The translations under genes were made by a program, and so were the position numbers. Positions 36,262 through 47,100 of a DNA stretch of 64,000 nt are shown piece by piece. The notes under the pieces were generated by a model. That model saw only the letters and a program-made list of their open reading frames with translations, was not told the origin of the DNA and did not search any database. Numbering within the stretch: position 1 is the stretch's first letter; each line of letters starts with the position of its first letter. Location: positions 1 through 64,000 of the forward strand of contig CAMWNP010000009.1 in NCBI GenBank assembly GCA_947175645.1, read 5' to 3'. The stretch comes from an uncultured Porphyromonadaceae bacterium. Its GTDB lineage: Bacteria > Bacteroidota > Bacteroidia > Bacteroidales > Muribaculaceae.

Positions 36262-37575
36262 ATGAACAATCCACGATTGCTCGCCATGCTGCTCTGTGCC
36301 GCATTGGCGGTAAGCGGTGCAACATCTGCGGGTCAGACTGTAATGACTCTTGAAGATATTTTCCTCAGCGCGGAAACAAACAGCAGTTCTCTAAAGATAC
36401 TTTACACCGGTCAGATTGAGGCGGAAAAAGAAATAAGCATCGCAAAAAACGGACGTCTGCCTGACATCTCCACATCCCTCTCCGTAGGCTACATCGGCGA
36501 CGGATTCACAACAAAACGTAATTTCTCTGACTATCAGATTGCAGAAATTCCTCATCTGTCAACCGGAGTCTCAATCAACCTGACTCAACCTGTCTATACC
36601 GGTGGTGCAGTATCCTCAGCCATTGAGATGGCATCACTAAAGTCAACCGCCGCCAGACTCTCCACAGATCTCAGGCGTAACTCCCTTCGCTTTGAACTTA
36701 CAGGATATTATCTTGATATTTTCAAATGCCGGAACCTGCGGAACGTTCTGAACGCAAACATCCAGTCGGCAAAACTTATTCTTGATGAGATGCGTGCGCG
36801 TCACCAACAGGGGACTGTGTTACTCAACGACATAACACGATATGAACTGCTTCTGGCAAATCTTGAGTTGCAACTGACCAAACTGAATAACACACTGAAA
36901 ATACTGAACGACAACCTTGTCACCATAGCAGGATTGCCTGAGCACACCATTGTCATTCCTGACACCATGCTCCTTGAAAAGTCACTTCCCGTTAATGGTG
37001 AAGATTGGTGGCAGGCGGAAGCAATGGTTCATTCTCCATCATTACAACTTGCAAGAAACGGTATAGAAATCAGCCGGAAAGCGGAATCGCTCGTACGATC
37101 CGAACGCCTTCCGAAAATCGGTATCCAGGCCGGGTGGACCATGGATGGCCCAATCCTGGTTGAGATACCTCCAATCAACCGAAATCTCAGTTACTGGTGG
37201 GTTGGAGTTGGAGTGACATATAATCTGTCATCTCTTTACAAGTCAAACAAATCACTCTCGAAAAGCAGGATAGCCACACTCAAGGCAACTGAGCAGGCAG
37301 CGGATATCAGAGAGCATATTGAACTTGGAGTGCGTGCTGACCACGTGAAATATCTTGAGGCTTACGAAGAACTTCTGACGCTTGAAAAAAGCGTTGTGTT
37401 AGCCGAGCAGAACTATAATGTCACTGCAACACGCTATAACGCCGACATGGCCCTGATAACTGACATACTCGATGCCGCAAATGCCCGCCTTGACGCTGAA
37501 CAGCAACTTGTCAACGCACGCATAAACATCATCTATTACTACCATAAACTTCTTTTCACTTCAGGCAAGATTTAA
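36262..37575 (+). CDS. TolC family outer-membrane efflux protein
   Basis: A 437-residue protein with signal peptide (LLAMLLCAALAVSGATSAGQ) and the two-fold repeated helical layout of TolC-type channels (ELRRNSLRFELTGYYLDIFKCRN, RARHQQGTVLLNDITRYELLLANLELQL, DHVKYLEAYEELLTLEKSVVLAEQNY). It forms the outer-membrane channel of a tripartite pump with the two genes that follow directly (2 bp and 1 bp gaps). Confidence 0.9.
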   Translation: MNNPRLLAMLLCAALAVSGATSAGQTVMTLEDIFLSAETNSSSLKILYTGQIEAEKEISIAKNGRLPDISTSLSVGYIGDGFTTKRNFSDYQIAEIPHLSTGVSINLTQPVYTGGAVSSAIEMASLKSTAARLSTDLRRNSLRFELTGYYLDIFKCRNLRNVLNANIQSAKLILDEMRARHQQGTVLLNDITRYELLLANLELQLTKLNNTLKILNDNLVTIAGLPEHTIVIPDTMLLEKSLPVNGEDWWQAEAMVHSPSLQLARNGIEISRKAESLVRSERLPKIGIQAGWTMDGPILVEIPPINRNLSYWWVGVGVTYNLSSLYKSNKSLSKSRIATLKATEQAADIREHIELGVRADHVKYLEAYEELLTLEKSVVLAEQNYNVTATRYNADMALITDILDAANARLDAEQQLVNARINIIYYYHKLLFTSGKI

Positions 37576-37577
37576 TC

Positions 37578-38609
37578 ATGAAGCATAATATAAAAATCAC
37601 TCTCTCCTACATCATAACAATAATTGTGGTCATAGTCGCCCTAATATGGATTGTACCCAAGTTTTATCAATTCGGAAACGTTGAATTCACTGACAACGCT
37701 CAGGTGAAACAACAGATTGTTCCCGTAAACAGCCGTGTTCAGGGCTACATAAAGGAGATACGTTTCACTGACTTCCAGCCGGTGAAGAAAGGCGACACAC
37801 TCGTTATTATTGATGATGCAGATATGCATCTGAACGTGGCACGCGCACGTGCTGACTACGCCAACGCCTTGGCCGGACGAAGTGTCGCAAACAGTTCCGT
37901 GAAGTCTGCCTCAGCAAATGTTGCAGTCAGCGAAGCCTCCATAGCAGAGGCCGGAGTCCTTATGAACAATGCTGAAAAAGAACTTGAACGTTATGCTCAA
38001 CTCCTTGACAAAAACGCTGTTACTAAACAGCAGTACGACAATATCAAAACTGACTATGAAGCAAAGAAGGCCCGGTATGAAATGCTTGCCCGTCAGCGTA
38101 ATGCCTCAACATCAGTAGTAGACGTAAACATGCAGCGCATCAGTCAGTCCGAGGCTGGTATTGAACTTTCAAAGGCTCTGCTTGAAACTGCCGAACTTAA
38201 TTTAAGTTACACTGTCATCACCGCTCCAACTGACGGAGTCACATCTCGCAAGGAAATCCAGTTAGGCCAACTTGTTCAGCCCGGACAGACCCTGCTTGAT
38301 CTGGTTGACAACACTGATGTCTGGGTCACTGCAAACTATAAGGAAACCCAACTCAAACATATCAGCCCCGGATCTGAGGTGGAGATAGAAGTGGATGCAA
38401 TTCCTGACGTTACTTTCAAGGGTGTGGTGGAATCTATTTCTACCGCTACGGGTGCCGCACTTTCAGTTCTTCCTCAGGACAATTCTGCCGGAAACTTTGT
38501 CAAGGTACGTCAGCGTGTACCCGTCAGGATCAGATTCACCGATAATTCCGCGGAGAATATGGCTCTTCTTCGTGCCGGCATGAATGTGGAATGTAAAATA
38601 AAATACTGA
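37578..38609 (+). CDS. HlyD/EmrA-type membrane fusion protein
   Basis: Periplasmic adaptor of 343 residues with one N-terminal membrane helix (ITLSYIITIIVVIVALIWIV), a biotinyl-lipoyl-like half (VNSRVQGYIKEIRFTDFQPVKKGDTL), a long alpha-hairpin (about 85-200), the second lipoyl half (YTVITAPTDGVTSRKEIQLGQLVQPGQTLLDLV) and a beta-barrel. EmrA-like adaptors pair with 14-segment MFS pumps, which is what follows. Confidence 0.92.
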   Translation: MKHNIKITLSYIITIIVVIVALIWIVPKFYQFGNVEFTDNAQVKQQIVPVNSRVQGYIKEIRFTDFQPVKKGDTLVIIDDADMHLNVARARADYANALAGRSVANSSVKSASANVAVSEASIAEAGVLMNNAEKELERYAQLLDKNAVTKQQYDNIKTDYEAKKARYEMLARQRNASTSVVDVNMQRISQSEAGIELSKALLETAELNLSYTVITAPTDGVTSRKEIQLGQLVQPGQTLLDLVDNTDVWVTANYKETQLKHISPGSEVEIEVDAIPDVTFKGVVESISTATGAALSVLPQDNSAGNFVKVRQRVPVRIRFTDNSAENMALLRAGMNVECKIKY

Positions 38610-38610
38610 A

Positions 38611-40215
38611 ATGTCTGACTGGAATAAACCACAGGGACCTTTCGACATCCCGGATGTGCCTGACTTCATACCCCGCAGACTGAAGCCGTGGCTGTTCATC
38701 TTTTTCGTCCTGGTCATCCAGTTCAGCGGTGGTCTGTATCTTGCCGCGGTAACGGACATGGTGGGCACCAAGGCTCTGATGCAGGAGGATATACTCATGG
38801 CGGGATACGCGTCACTGATAGGAATGAGCATCAACTTCGCTGTGATGTTCCGGTTCAAGTTCAGGTTCTCCAACCGTATCCAACTTCTTGCCACCGGACT
38901 GGTTCTGCTGACCGCAACAATAATCTGCTCATTCACGGAAAGCGTACCCGTACTGGTGGTGACATGCTTCATTGCCGGATGGTTCAGGATGCAGGGGACT
39001 CTGGCATGTAATTCCACCATTCAGTTATGGCTAACCCCCGTCCGTGACATGGCGGTATTCTTCTGCTACGTCTACCTGTTGGTCGACGGCGTGATCCAGT
39101 TATCCGGACTTACATCAATTTACATCGCGTTCTATTCCCGGTGGGAGTACATGCACTTACTGATGGGAAGTCTGCTATGCCTTATGATGGTTATGGTTCT
39201 TTTTCTGGTCAGACCGGTCAGAGGGCCAATGTATATTCCACTCAAAGGTATCGACTGGACTGGTGCTTTCCTATGGTCAATATTCTTTATATGCTTCACA
39301 TTCGTGTGTGTCTACGGAAACTTCTATGACTGGTGGGATGCTGTTGAAATCCGTGTGGCAACGGCTATTGGAACGGTCACTCTGCTGATAAACCTGTGGC
39401 GGGCATCCTTCCTGGAGAATCCTTACATCAGTTTCCAGGCCATGACAAACCGTAATGTGGTGAGGGCAATTATTATATATGTGATATTCTTTACCCTCAT
39501 GGCAACCGAGCATCTGTTTGAGCACACCTATGCCGGTACTGTTCTCGGATTTGATGAAACCAACCTGATTGATCTAAACTGGTATGTACTGTGGGGGGTG
39601 ATTGCAGGAGCAGGATTTACCTACGTCACATTCGCCCGGTGCAAGTGGCGCTACAAGACCATGACAGCGATCGGGTTTGCTCTCGCAGTCATCTATCTTG
39701 CTTGGTTCTATTTCTTTATTGACTATGGAATTGAGAAAGAGCAACTGTTTTTACCGCTTTTCATCCGTGGGGCAGCATCGGTAATCATTTCCATAGTATA
39801 CCTCACCTCCATAGTTCAAAGCGGTCTGCACTTCACCGTATTTCCCCAGGCATTGACAATCAACGGTTTTGCAGGGGCTGTTATGGGCGCTGCTTTCTGT
39901 CCGGCCCTACTTGGAGAATGGTTCAGACACACTGTGGCACGGAATTCAGCATTGCTTGGATCATCAATAACTGACCTTACTCCTGCTGCAGGGAATCTCC
40001 ACCTGCCACAACTCTACGGCATGGTTCAGGTGCAGTCACTGATAGTGTCAATGAAAGAAATCTACGGGTGGCTTCTTATTATCGGTATTATTTCATTGAC
40101 CGTCATTCTGCTTAGTTACGGACCGGTAAGACCGGGTGCATTTTTCCCTTCATGGAAAACCATACGCCATCTCATTGCCGCCGGTATACCGCGGCAACTG
40201 AAAGTCAGATCTTAG
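38611..40215 (+). CDS. EmrB-like MFS efflux transporter (14 TM)
   Basis: A 534-residue inner-membrane protein with about 14 hydrophobic segments, the DHA2/EmrB size. Motifs are less canonical than in EmrB itself, but the position directly after a TolC and an EmrA-like gene fits the drug-export pump. Substrate unknown. Its stop codon TAG (40213-40215) lies at the very start of the MITE-like element, so the element may have supplied or altered the last codons. Confidence 0.85.
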   Translation: MSDWNKPQGPFDIPDVPDFIPRRLKPWLFIFFVLVIQFSGGLYLAAVTDMVGTKALMQEDILMAGYASLIGMSINFAVMFRFKFRFSNRIQLLATGLVLLTATIICSFTESVPVLVVTCFIAGWFRMQGTLACNSTIQLWLTPVRDMAVFFCYVYLLVDGVIQLSGLTSIYIAFYSRWEYMHLLMGSLLCLMMVMVLFLVRPVRGPMYIPLKGIDWTGAFLWSIFFICFTFVCVYGNFYDWWDAVEIRVATAIGTVTLLINLWRASFLENPYISFQAMTNRNVVRAIIIYVIFFTLMATEHLFEHTYAGTVLGFDETNLIDLNWYVLWGVIAGAGFTYVTFARCKWRYKTMTAIGFALAVIYLAWFYFFIDYGIEKEQLFLPLFIRGAASVIISIVYLTSIVQSGLHFTVFPQALTINGFAGAVMGAAFCPALLGEWFRHTVARNSALLGSSITDLTPAAGNLHLPQLYGMVQVQSLIVSMKEIYGWLLIIGIISLTVILLSYGPVRPGAFFPSWKTIRHLIAAGIPRQLKVRS

Positions 40216-40624
40216 ACCCGTTTCCCCAATATTTGTAAATACTGAGGCGGTCAAGCGTTATGCAGATGTGTTCGCGCAGTGAGAGAGCAATGCGGTTGTA
40301 TTGTGACCGAAACAAGCGAACGCAGATGCATGACGATTGTCCGTGCCAATGGTAACTCATGCCACGGATAAGTAAGAATAATAATATGTAAGGATTTATA
40401 TCCCAATTTATCCTGACATGTTATAAATGATTAAAATCATATAACCGAATTTTGGCACTTGTAATTGTGTACTGTGGCAAAAAGTTACCTTACCACCGCA
40501 TCTCACCGGCGCTTTTTGCCTTGTTCTTCAGTCACGTAACTACGGCTACGCTCCTTCATCACAAACCAAAAATCTCTCGGCGAAATGCGTCCTCAGCATT
40601 AACAAATATTGGGGAACCGGGTCT
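40214..40624. repeat. 411-bp MITE-like element with 34-bp terminal inverted repeats
   Basis: The arms 40214-40247 and 40591-40624 are inverted copies with 31 of 34 matches; both begin AGACCCG and end CTGAGG. No coding frame is present between them. The interior holds a diverged inverted pair of a unit with the core GTGACCGAA (about 40297) and, on the other strand, GTGACTGAAGAACAAGG (about 40525-40541). The same core occurs at 2508. This looks like a non-autonomous mobile or structured repeat. I see no convincing target duplication. Confidence 0.65.
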
Positions 40625-40666
40625 TAATTATAGATTCCTGACTTGCAATTCTTGATTCATATATCG

Positions 40667-40706
40667 AAAAAAAGAGTGCTGTTCACTATGAACGCACTCT
40701 TTTTTA
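40667..40706. terminator. Terminator of pnp
   Basis: An AGAGTGC / GCACTCT stem (40673-40679 with 40694-40700) is bracketed by A-tracts and T-tracts, so it can end transcription on both strands; the minus-strand pnp gene stops 19 bp away. Confidence 0.8.
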
Positions 40707-40724
40707 TATTTGTGAGTTTACTTA

Positions 40725-42995
40725 TCAGGCCTGTTCACCTTTGTCCTGACGTGGCTGACGGTCACCGCGTGGTTCACGGTTCTCGCGGCTGCCACCCTCA
40801 CGGCGAGGTCCGCGGTCGTTACGGCGGGGTCCGCGGTCACCGCGGTTTTCACGTGGCTGACGCTCACGCTCCACATAGCCTTCAGGTTTGGGCTGAAGGG
40901 CACGCATTGACAGGCGATATTTACCGGTTTTCTTATCAATTTCAATCAGTTTTACCTGCAGGGTGTCACCTTCCTTGATGCCTGATGCCTCCATGTCGGG
41001 GATGCGGTCCCAAGAGATTTCAGAGATGTGGAGCAGCCCGTCACGATGAGGCATGAATTCCACAAATGCACCGAAGTCAAGGATTGAACGTACGGTTCCG
41101 GTGTAGGTTTTTCCTTCTTCCGGAAGTTCAACGATAGCATTGATCATTGCAACAGCCTTGTCCATTGACTCTTTTGATGTTGCGGCTATTTCAATGTAAC
41201 CACCCTCATCGACTTCATCAATAGAAACAGTGGCACCGCTCTCTTCCTGAATACCCTGGATGATTTTTCCGCCCGGACCGATTACAGCACCGATCAGATC
41301 CTTGGGAATGGTCATGGTGACGATACGGGGAACATGGGGCTTGTAGTCTTCACGGGGAGCAGGAATAGTCTGTTCGATGATATCAAGGATGTGCAGACGT
41401 CCGTCACGTGCCTGGTTCAATGCACGCTCAAGGATTTCGTATGACAGACCGTCACACTTGATATCCATCTGGGTAGCGGTAATACCCTCACGTGTACCGG
41501 TCACCTTGAAGTCCATGTCGCCCAGATGGTCCTCGTCACCGAGGATATCTGAAAGAACTGCATATTTGGGGCTGTCAGTGTCGGTGATCAATCCCATGGC
41601 GATACCGCTCACCGGACGCTTCATTTTCACACCTGCATCCAGAAGTGCGAGAGAACCGGCACATACGGTTGCCATGGAAGATGAACCGTTTGATTCCAGA
41701 ATGTCGCTGACAACGCGGCATACGTATGGGAAGTCATCGGGGAACATACGCTTGAGGGCGCGGTGTGCGAGGTTACCATGACCGATTTCACGACGGCCTA
41801 CGCCACGAACCGGTTTAGCCTCACCTGTTGAGAAGGGGGGGAAGTTGTAGTGGAGGAGGAAACGTTCCCTACCCTGATTCAGAACGTCATCGAGAATCTT
41901 CTCGTCAAGTTTGGTTCCGAGGGTAACCGTAGAGAGTGACTGAGTCTCACCACGGGTGAAGATTGATGATCCGTGAGGTCCGGGAAGATAATCCACCTCG
42001 CACCAGATGGGACGGATTTCAGTGGTCTTACGACCGTCCAGACGGATACCTTCATCAAGTATGCAGCGGCGTACAGCCTCTTTCTCAACATCGTGGTAGT
42101 AACGTTTCACCAGCGGTGTTTTTTCATCACGTTCCTCTTCGGGAAGAGATTCAATATATTCCTTGCAGATGGCATCGAATGATTCCTGACGCCAGTGTTT
42201 GTCGGCAGAACCTGCTTTGGCAACTGCATACGCTTTGTCGTAGCACTTGTCATGCACATCTTTACGGAGATCTTCATCGTTGGTCTCGTGGCAGTACTCG
42301 CGCTTAACGGTGGCACCTACAGCCTCGGCAAGTTCCATCTGAGCCTTGCACTGCTCGCGGATCGCTTCGTGAGCAGCCTTCAGGGCAGCCAGGAGTTCTG
42401 CTTCTGAAACTTCGTTCATCTCACCTTCCACCATCATGATGTTGTCGTAGGTAGCACCAACCATAAGTTCCATGTCGGCCTTTTCGAGTTGCTCAAATGT
42501 GGGATTGATGACGAATTTACCATCGACACGTGCCACGCGCACCTCTGAAATAGGACCGTTGAAAGGTATGTCGCTCACCGCGAGAGCCGCTGAGGCAGCA
42601 AGTCCGGCAAGAGCATCGGGCATATCCACGCCGTCGCTTGAGTAAAGAGTGATATTTACAAATGTGTCAGCATGGTAGTTGTCCGGAAACAGAGGACGGA
42701 GTACTCGGTCAACGAGACGTGCTGTAAGGATTTCATAGTCGGAAGCACGTCCTTCACGTTTGAGGAAACCTCCGGGGAAGCGACCTGCTGATGAGAATTT
42801 TTCTTTGTATTCCACCTGTAAAGGCATGAAGTCGACACCTTCGCCGGCTTCTTTGGCGGAAACCACGGTTGCAAGAAGCATTGTTCCACCCATTCTGAGT
42901 TCTACTGCTCCATCAGCCTGCTTGGCCAGTTTGCCGGTTTCCAGGGTGATTTCACGCCCGTCAGCAAGAGTGATGGTTTTCTTAATTGGGTTCAT
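40725..42995 (-). CDS. pnp: Polyribonucleotide nucleotidyltransferase
   Basis: Phosphorolytic 3'-to-5' exoribonuclease, 756 residues. The order is two RNase PH domains ([26 protein letters not shown]...; [39 protein letters not shown], with the catalytic [14 protein letters not shown]), a KH domain ([24 protein letters not shown]), and an S1 domain ([25 protein letters not shown]). A tail of about 45 residues rich in Arg, Gly, Asn and Asp follows, longer than in E. coli PNPase. A -7 box lies upstream. Confidence 0.98.
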   Translation of the reverse strand: MNPIKKTITLADGREITLETGKLAKQADGAVELRMGGTMLLATVVSAKEAGEGVDFMPLQVEYKEKFSSAGRFPGGFLKREGRASDYEILTARLVDRVLRPLFPDNYHADTFVNITLYSSDGVDMPDALAGLAASAALAVSDIPFNGPISEVRVARVDGKFVINPTFEQLEKADMELMVGATYDNIMMVEGEMNEVSEAELLAALKAAHEAIREQCKAQMELAEAVGATVKREYCHETNDEDLRKDVHDKCYDKAYAVAKAGSADKHWRQESFDAICKEYIESLPEEERDEKTPLVKRYYHDVEKEAVRRCILDEGIRLDGRKTTEIRPIWCEVDYLPGPHGSSIFTRGETQSLSTVTLGTKLDEKILDDVLNQGRERFLLHYNFPPFSTGEAKPVRGVGRREIGHGNLAHRALKRMFPDDFPYVCRVVSDILESNGSSSMATVCAGSLALLDAGVKMKRPVSGIAMGLITDTDSPKYAVLSDILGDEDHLGDMDFKVTGTREGITATQMDIKCDGLSYEILERALNQARDGRLHILDIIEQTIPAPREDYKPHVPRIVTMTIPKDLIGAVIGPGGKIIQGIQEESGATVSIDEVDEGGYIEIAATSKESMDKAVAMINAIVELPEEGKTYTGTVRSILDFGAFVEFMPHRDGLLHISEISWDRIPDMEASGIKEGDTLQVKLIEIDKKTGKYRLSMRALQPKPEGYVERERQPRENRGDRGPRRNDRGPRREGGSRENREPRGDRQPRQDKGEQA

Positions 42996-43032
42996 AAATA
43001 TTCTTTATTGTTTATTTCTTCATAAATTGTGG

Positions 43033-43040
43033 CAAAGATA
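43033..43040 (-). promoter_or_regulatory. -7 box of pnp
   Basis: The minus strand reads TATCTTTG, 37 nt before the pnp ATG. No good TTG at -33. Confidence 0.45.
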
Positions 43041-43134
43041 AGAAAAAAATATGGATTACACACCACCTGAATTGCTTAAATTAATTAAAAAACTGAGCAA
43101 TCTACCGCAATTTCCGCAATTTCCGTACCTCTGC

Positions 43135-43638
43135 TCAATAATACAAATTGTAGTAGACAGAATCGGAGCCATTGACAAGGAGAATGTCAGTGGAATTTTC
43201 GAACTTGCTCACGGTGTAACCCTTGTTAATCTTATCCACAAACTCCTTACGGAGGCTCTCATCTTCCAGATCAATCTGATACGTGGTGTAATGACCATCA
43301 TAAAGTTTCAACATAATCCCTCCGGGCATCTTATGCTCTATCCGTGCCGCGGCCCTCACCGGGGTAATGTGTTCATTCTTTATCTTAAGGAGAGTCTCCC
43401 TCTCCATTTCAATATTACCCTGAAATGCTACAAAAGCAAGAATTAGGACAAACCAAATTAAGAATCTTTTGGAACGTAAAAACATATCATTCATCTTGGA
43501 AAAATCATCTTTTATTTCAGATAACTTATCCTCATCTTCAAAGAAATCGGTGTATTTGCCAATGACAAATATCAATGTTATTATCGGCACGAATATCACT
43601 AAAACGTATGTGAGTATTTCTATTTCAAATGTCCTCAT
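43135..43638 (-). CDS. Small membrane protein, possible RHS immunity (paralogue 2)
   Basis: A 167-residue protein with two membrane segments (about 7-25, YVLVIFVPIITLIFVIG, and about 59-74, FLIWFVLILAFVAFQG) and a C-terminal soluble domain. The latter aligns with that of the preceding gene: HITPVRAAARI..PGGIMLKLYDG..GYTVSKFENSTDILLVNGSDS against HIPPTKATAEV..PWGITIKLENG..GAQISKRANSSDFFLFTENDT. It overlaps the upstream gene by 14 bp. Position behind an RHS gene suggests an immunity protein; this is inference. Confidence 0.65.
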   Translation of the reverse strand: MRTFEIEILTYVLVIFVPIITLIFVIGKYTDFFEDEDKLSEIKDDFSKMNDMFLRSKRFLIWFVLILAFVAFQGNIEMERETLLKIKNEHITPVRAAARIEHKMPGGIMLKLYDGHYTTYQIDLEDESLRKEFVDKINKGYTVSKFENSTDILLVNGSDSVYYNLYY

Positions 43639-44104
43639 AGTTTCTGACTCCTATATGTGATGTTTTGATAGGTATACAAGTGGTATCATTTTCAGTGAAT
43701 AAGAAGAAGTCGGAAGAATTCGCCCGTTTACTTATTTGAGCACCCTCATCAAGTAACTGTGTCATAAGCACTTGGTCTTCAACGCGTGTTTTGTATTTCC
43801 GGCCATTTTCAAGTTTAATAGTTATCCCCCATGGATAAAATTTATTCACTTCTGCAGTTGCTTTGGTGGGAGGAATATGAACAGGTTTCAGATTGTCAAG
43901 AGATTTGGAAGAAATAGACATGACAATGAAAACAACATAAGGGGTAACCATCAACACAGTGATTGCTGATAGCAATAATTCAATGAAACGCTTAGCATTC
44001 ATTTTCCCTTTTAATAGAGACACCCCTATGCCAATAAAAATTATCAAAAAAGGCAAAGCTAAGAAAAGTTCACCTAAAAGACTCAAATGTAATTCAATAT
44101 GCAT
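43625..44104 (-). CDS. Small membrane protein, possible RHS immunity (paralogue 1)
   Basis: A 159-residue protein with two membrane segments (about 9-30, LLGELFLALPFLIIFIGIGVS, and 45-66) and a C-terminal domain homologous to the next gene. It starts 35 bp after the RHS stop codon on the same strand, the usual place of an immunity gene for a polymorphic toxin. I do not recognise the family. Confidence 0.65.
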   Translation of the reverse strand: MHIELHLSLLGELFLALPFLIIFIGIGVSLLKGKMNAKRFIELLLSAITVLMVTPYVVFIVMSISSKSLDNLKPVHIPPTKATAEVNKFYPWGITIKLENGRKYKTRVEDQVLMTQLLDEGAQISKRANSSDFFLFTENDTTCIPIKTSHIGVRNYEDI

Positions 44105-44139
44105 ATATCTAATTAAAAAAAAATAATTTCAAAAAAATA

Positions 44140-47100
44140 TTAAGGAACCCGTTTGGCAGAGATACTGACTGGTATTCCTTTTGCTAAACCTACAGTTTCT
44201 GTTTTCATCGTTCCGTTGAAATCATTACAAATATCAACTCCCATGCTCCCACATCCTAAACCTCCACTATAACCATATTGTGGTAAGGGGTGTTTTCCAT
44301 ATCCTAATTGCTCCCATCTGATATCCCCTACATCTCCGATAAAATTTGATTCTGATTTAAAAATCTGAGCACCAAATTCTAGACCAATTTTCTGATTTAT
44401 TTTAGTATAATTCAATTTCCACTCCGGCGATAAGGATGCGTGCGGACCCCTAAGAATCCATGAAATTTGTACCCCTCCAGATAATCCTAGTCCACTAATA
44501 TATGCAGATACATCTATTCCATAAGTAATTGCGTCAGGAATAAACAACCTTGTTAATGGTTGATCAAACATACGTCGCAAATAACTTCGATTATCACGTA
44601 CACAATATGCGCCTGAGAATACTCCACCCGGAGTTTCTGAATCAAAATTTTCATATCTTGCGTAGAATATCTTCTTGGTTCTTTGAATCACGATCCATAA
44701 TCCCTCCTCAAACCTAATTGTATAGTCGCCAGCAATATGTTCATCCGCCCATTCCATTGCTTCAAATGGAGAACAGAACAAGCCAAAATGGTCAGTATAT
44801 CTTATTGGATTCCCAAAGCAGAAATTATATGGAGAATGCCATGGGATAGATTCACACAACGGGTCTATTTTATCAAATCGCAGGATAGTTGAAATAAGAC
44901 GACGCGCATGAAAGTCATACTGATTCTGACCGTAAGCATGCAGTCGTTCGTTATCTGAATATGTGAAAGGATGAGATGATTCACTCCAAGGCTCACCGTT
45001 GGGGTAGTAGTCGATCTGCTCTATCAATTTTCCATCGTCATCCACTACTGCTATATTGTTCCCCAGATGGTCTGTTATATAATGGTAGAACTTTTTATCT
45101 GAGTAATTGAAATAGCCCCCCGGAACACGCTCTATCTGAAGATAGCCATTGGCATAGATATGTCCGGCACCGGTGTAACATCGCCTGTAAATGGTATCTT
45201 CATTGTGGATTGTAGCAAGAAGATTTCCCATACCATCATATTCATCATTGACTGTATTGCCATCATAGAACTCAGTAGTTATCGGAAATCCATTATTGTC
45301 ATAATCTATATTACGTATCCTACGGCTTTGATCCTTAGTCAGACGACCCGCTGAATCGTATTCAAGTTTGAAATTTCCGTTTTGACCCACGCCGGTCTGT
45401 CCCTCAAAGTCAAGTGCGTTTGACCTGGCATAAATAGATGTCATGCGGTTACCGGAGTAACTTAGTGTCAGATCATCAAGGTCTCCACAATACACCTTTC
45501 CAGCCGATGGTGGATCAATTTGCCCTTGACGAATTATTTTCAGAGGATTGCTTCGCTGGTCATAAGTGTACTTTGTTGAGTAATCTCCGGGATAGGCTGA
45601 GGTATTGAACTCTGCATCAGTTAGACGGTTGGAACTGTCATAACGATAGTCATACCTTCCGTTGTTCCACTCCTTGGCTGAAATATTTCCATTAAAGGAG
45701 GGATATTTGCCGGATTCGTAATGCAGTGTCTCAGAAAGCGTTTTACCGAAAATTTCTGTACTGGTATTTTTCAGCCAACCTTGAGGATTGTAAGTATATG
45801 AACGGGAAGCACCACCTCCATGGGCGGAGGATTCTAACTGTCCTAAAGAATTGTAAGTGGCGGTAAATGAAGTCGAGTATTCTTTACGGAGAAGTTCCTC
45901 CTTCGGTGGTGGAAGAATGAGACCCTTTTGAAGTAAACCGGGATCAACCACTCGGAGCCTACTAAAACTTTTGGTAATTGCCGTTTTAACAGTGCGACCA
46001 AGGTTATCGTAAGTATAACGCACTATAGTTACTCCGGCGTCTTCATCCTGCGGCTCATGAATGGATGTCGCCAATAGACCGGAGTAATTATAGGTGTTAG
46101 TGGTGCGTCCGCTATTATAACCCGTGGCATAACGTTGAATAATTCGCGCATTAGTGTCATAATAGTAAACCTCATAGCCTTTACCTGTAAATACTCCTGA
46201 GAGAAGCCCATGCGCACTACCATTAATAATCAACGGGGCTGAGATAAAAGAAGGAGGCTGTTTAAGATTAAAGTTTTCAGAGAGCTCACATGAGTTTACA
46301 AAATCATAGTTATCATAATAAGAAGCATTCACGATCTCCGGATTTTTATCAGGCAGTCCGGACAGAGTATAACCAGCCAACGGTCCACCGTCAAGTGATG
46401 CATGATTCATTTGAGATGCAAACTGCTCTACTTGCTCACGGGTAACGGAGCAGTCAAGGGTCAACACGATACGTCCAAGATGATCATATCCAAAAATACG
46501 CCACTGACCCTCAGCAAGGTCAGCACTCTGGACAGCGACTATACGGTCGGCATCATCATAAATATAATATTCTTCCCTCACTCCTGGAAGTTTCTTTGCT
46601 ACCATGCGTCCTCGTTTGTCGTAGTCATACCAATAAGCCAACTGTTGCATTTCTTCATCTCTGCGGTTATGCGTGCCGGAGAGTCCGGGAGGAAGGATGT
46701 AAGAAATTTGTCCAAATTCATTGTACACATAGTAAGTGGAGGCAGGATTTTGAAAACATAAAGTCAGTCCGCGTAAGTCAGTGTAAGTTACTGCCGAGTG
46801 TCCATCTTCATCCGTTTTTGTCTGAGTGAGTAAAGCACCGGCAGGATAATTGCCGGTTTGTGTTACTCCGTTAGAAGTGGCTACGTAACGTCGGATAGTA
46901 TTACTTGAAGTATTGATATTGGAAGAAAAATCTTGACTATAGGAGTTATCCAATGTAGCGAAACGAAAAATGCTTGCTTTTCCGGTTTGCCATTCCTCAC
47001 TCGGTCTGATTATTTTTTCCAGGACATTTCGTTGCGATCCCTCATATAGCAAAGTTTGAAATGGGTATTGATCACCATATTGCTCCAATGCAGCCGAGGG

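Noticed and set aside
43051-43446. Plus-strand 131-codon frame between pnp and the RHS locus
   Set aside because: It lies antisense to the second small membrane protein, whose homology to its neighbour shows which strand is coding.
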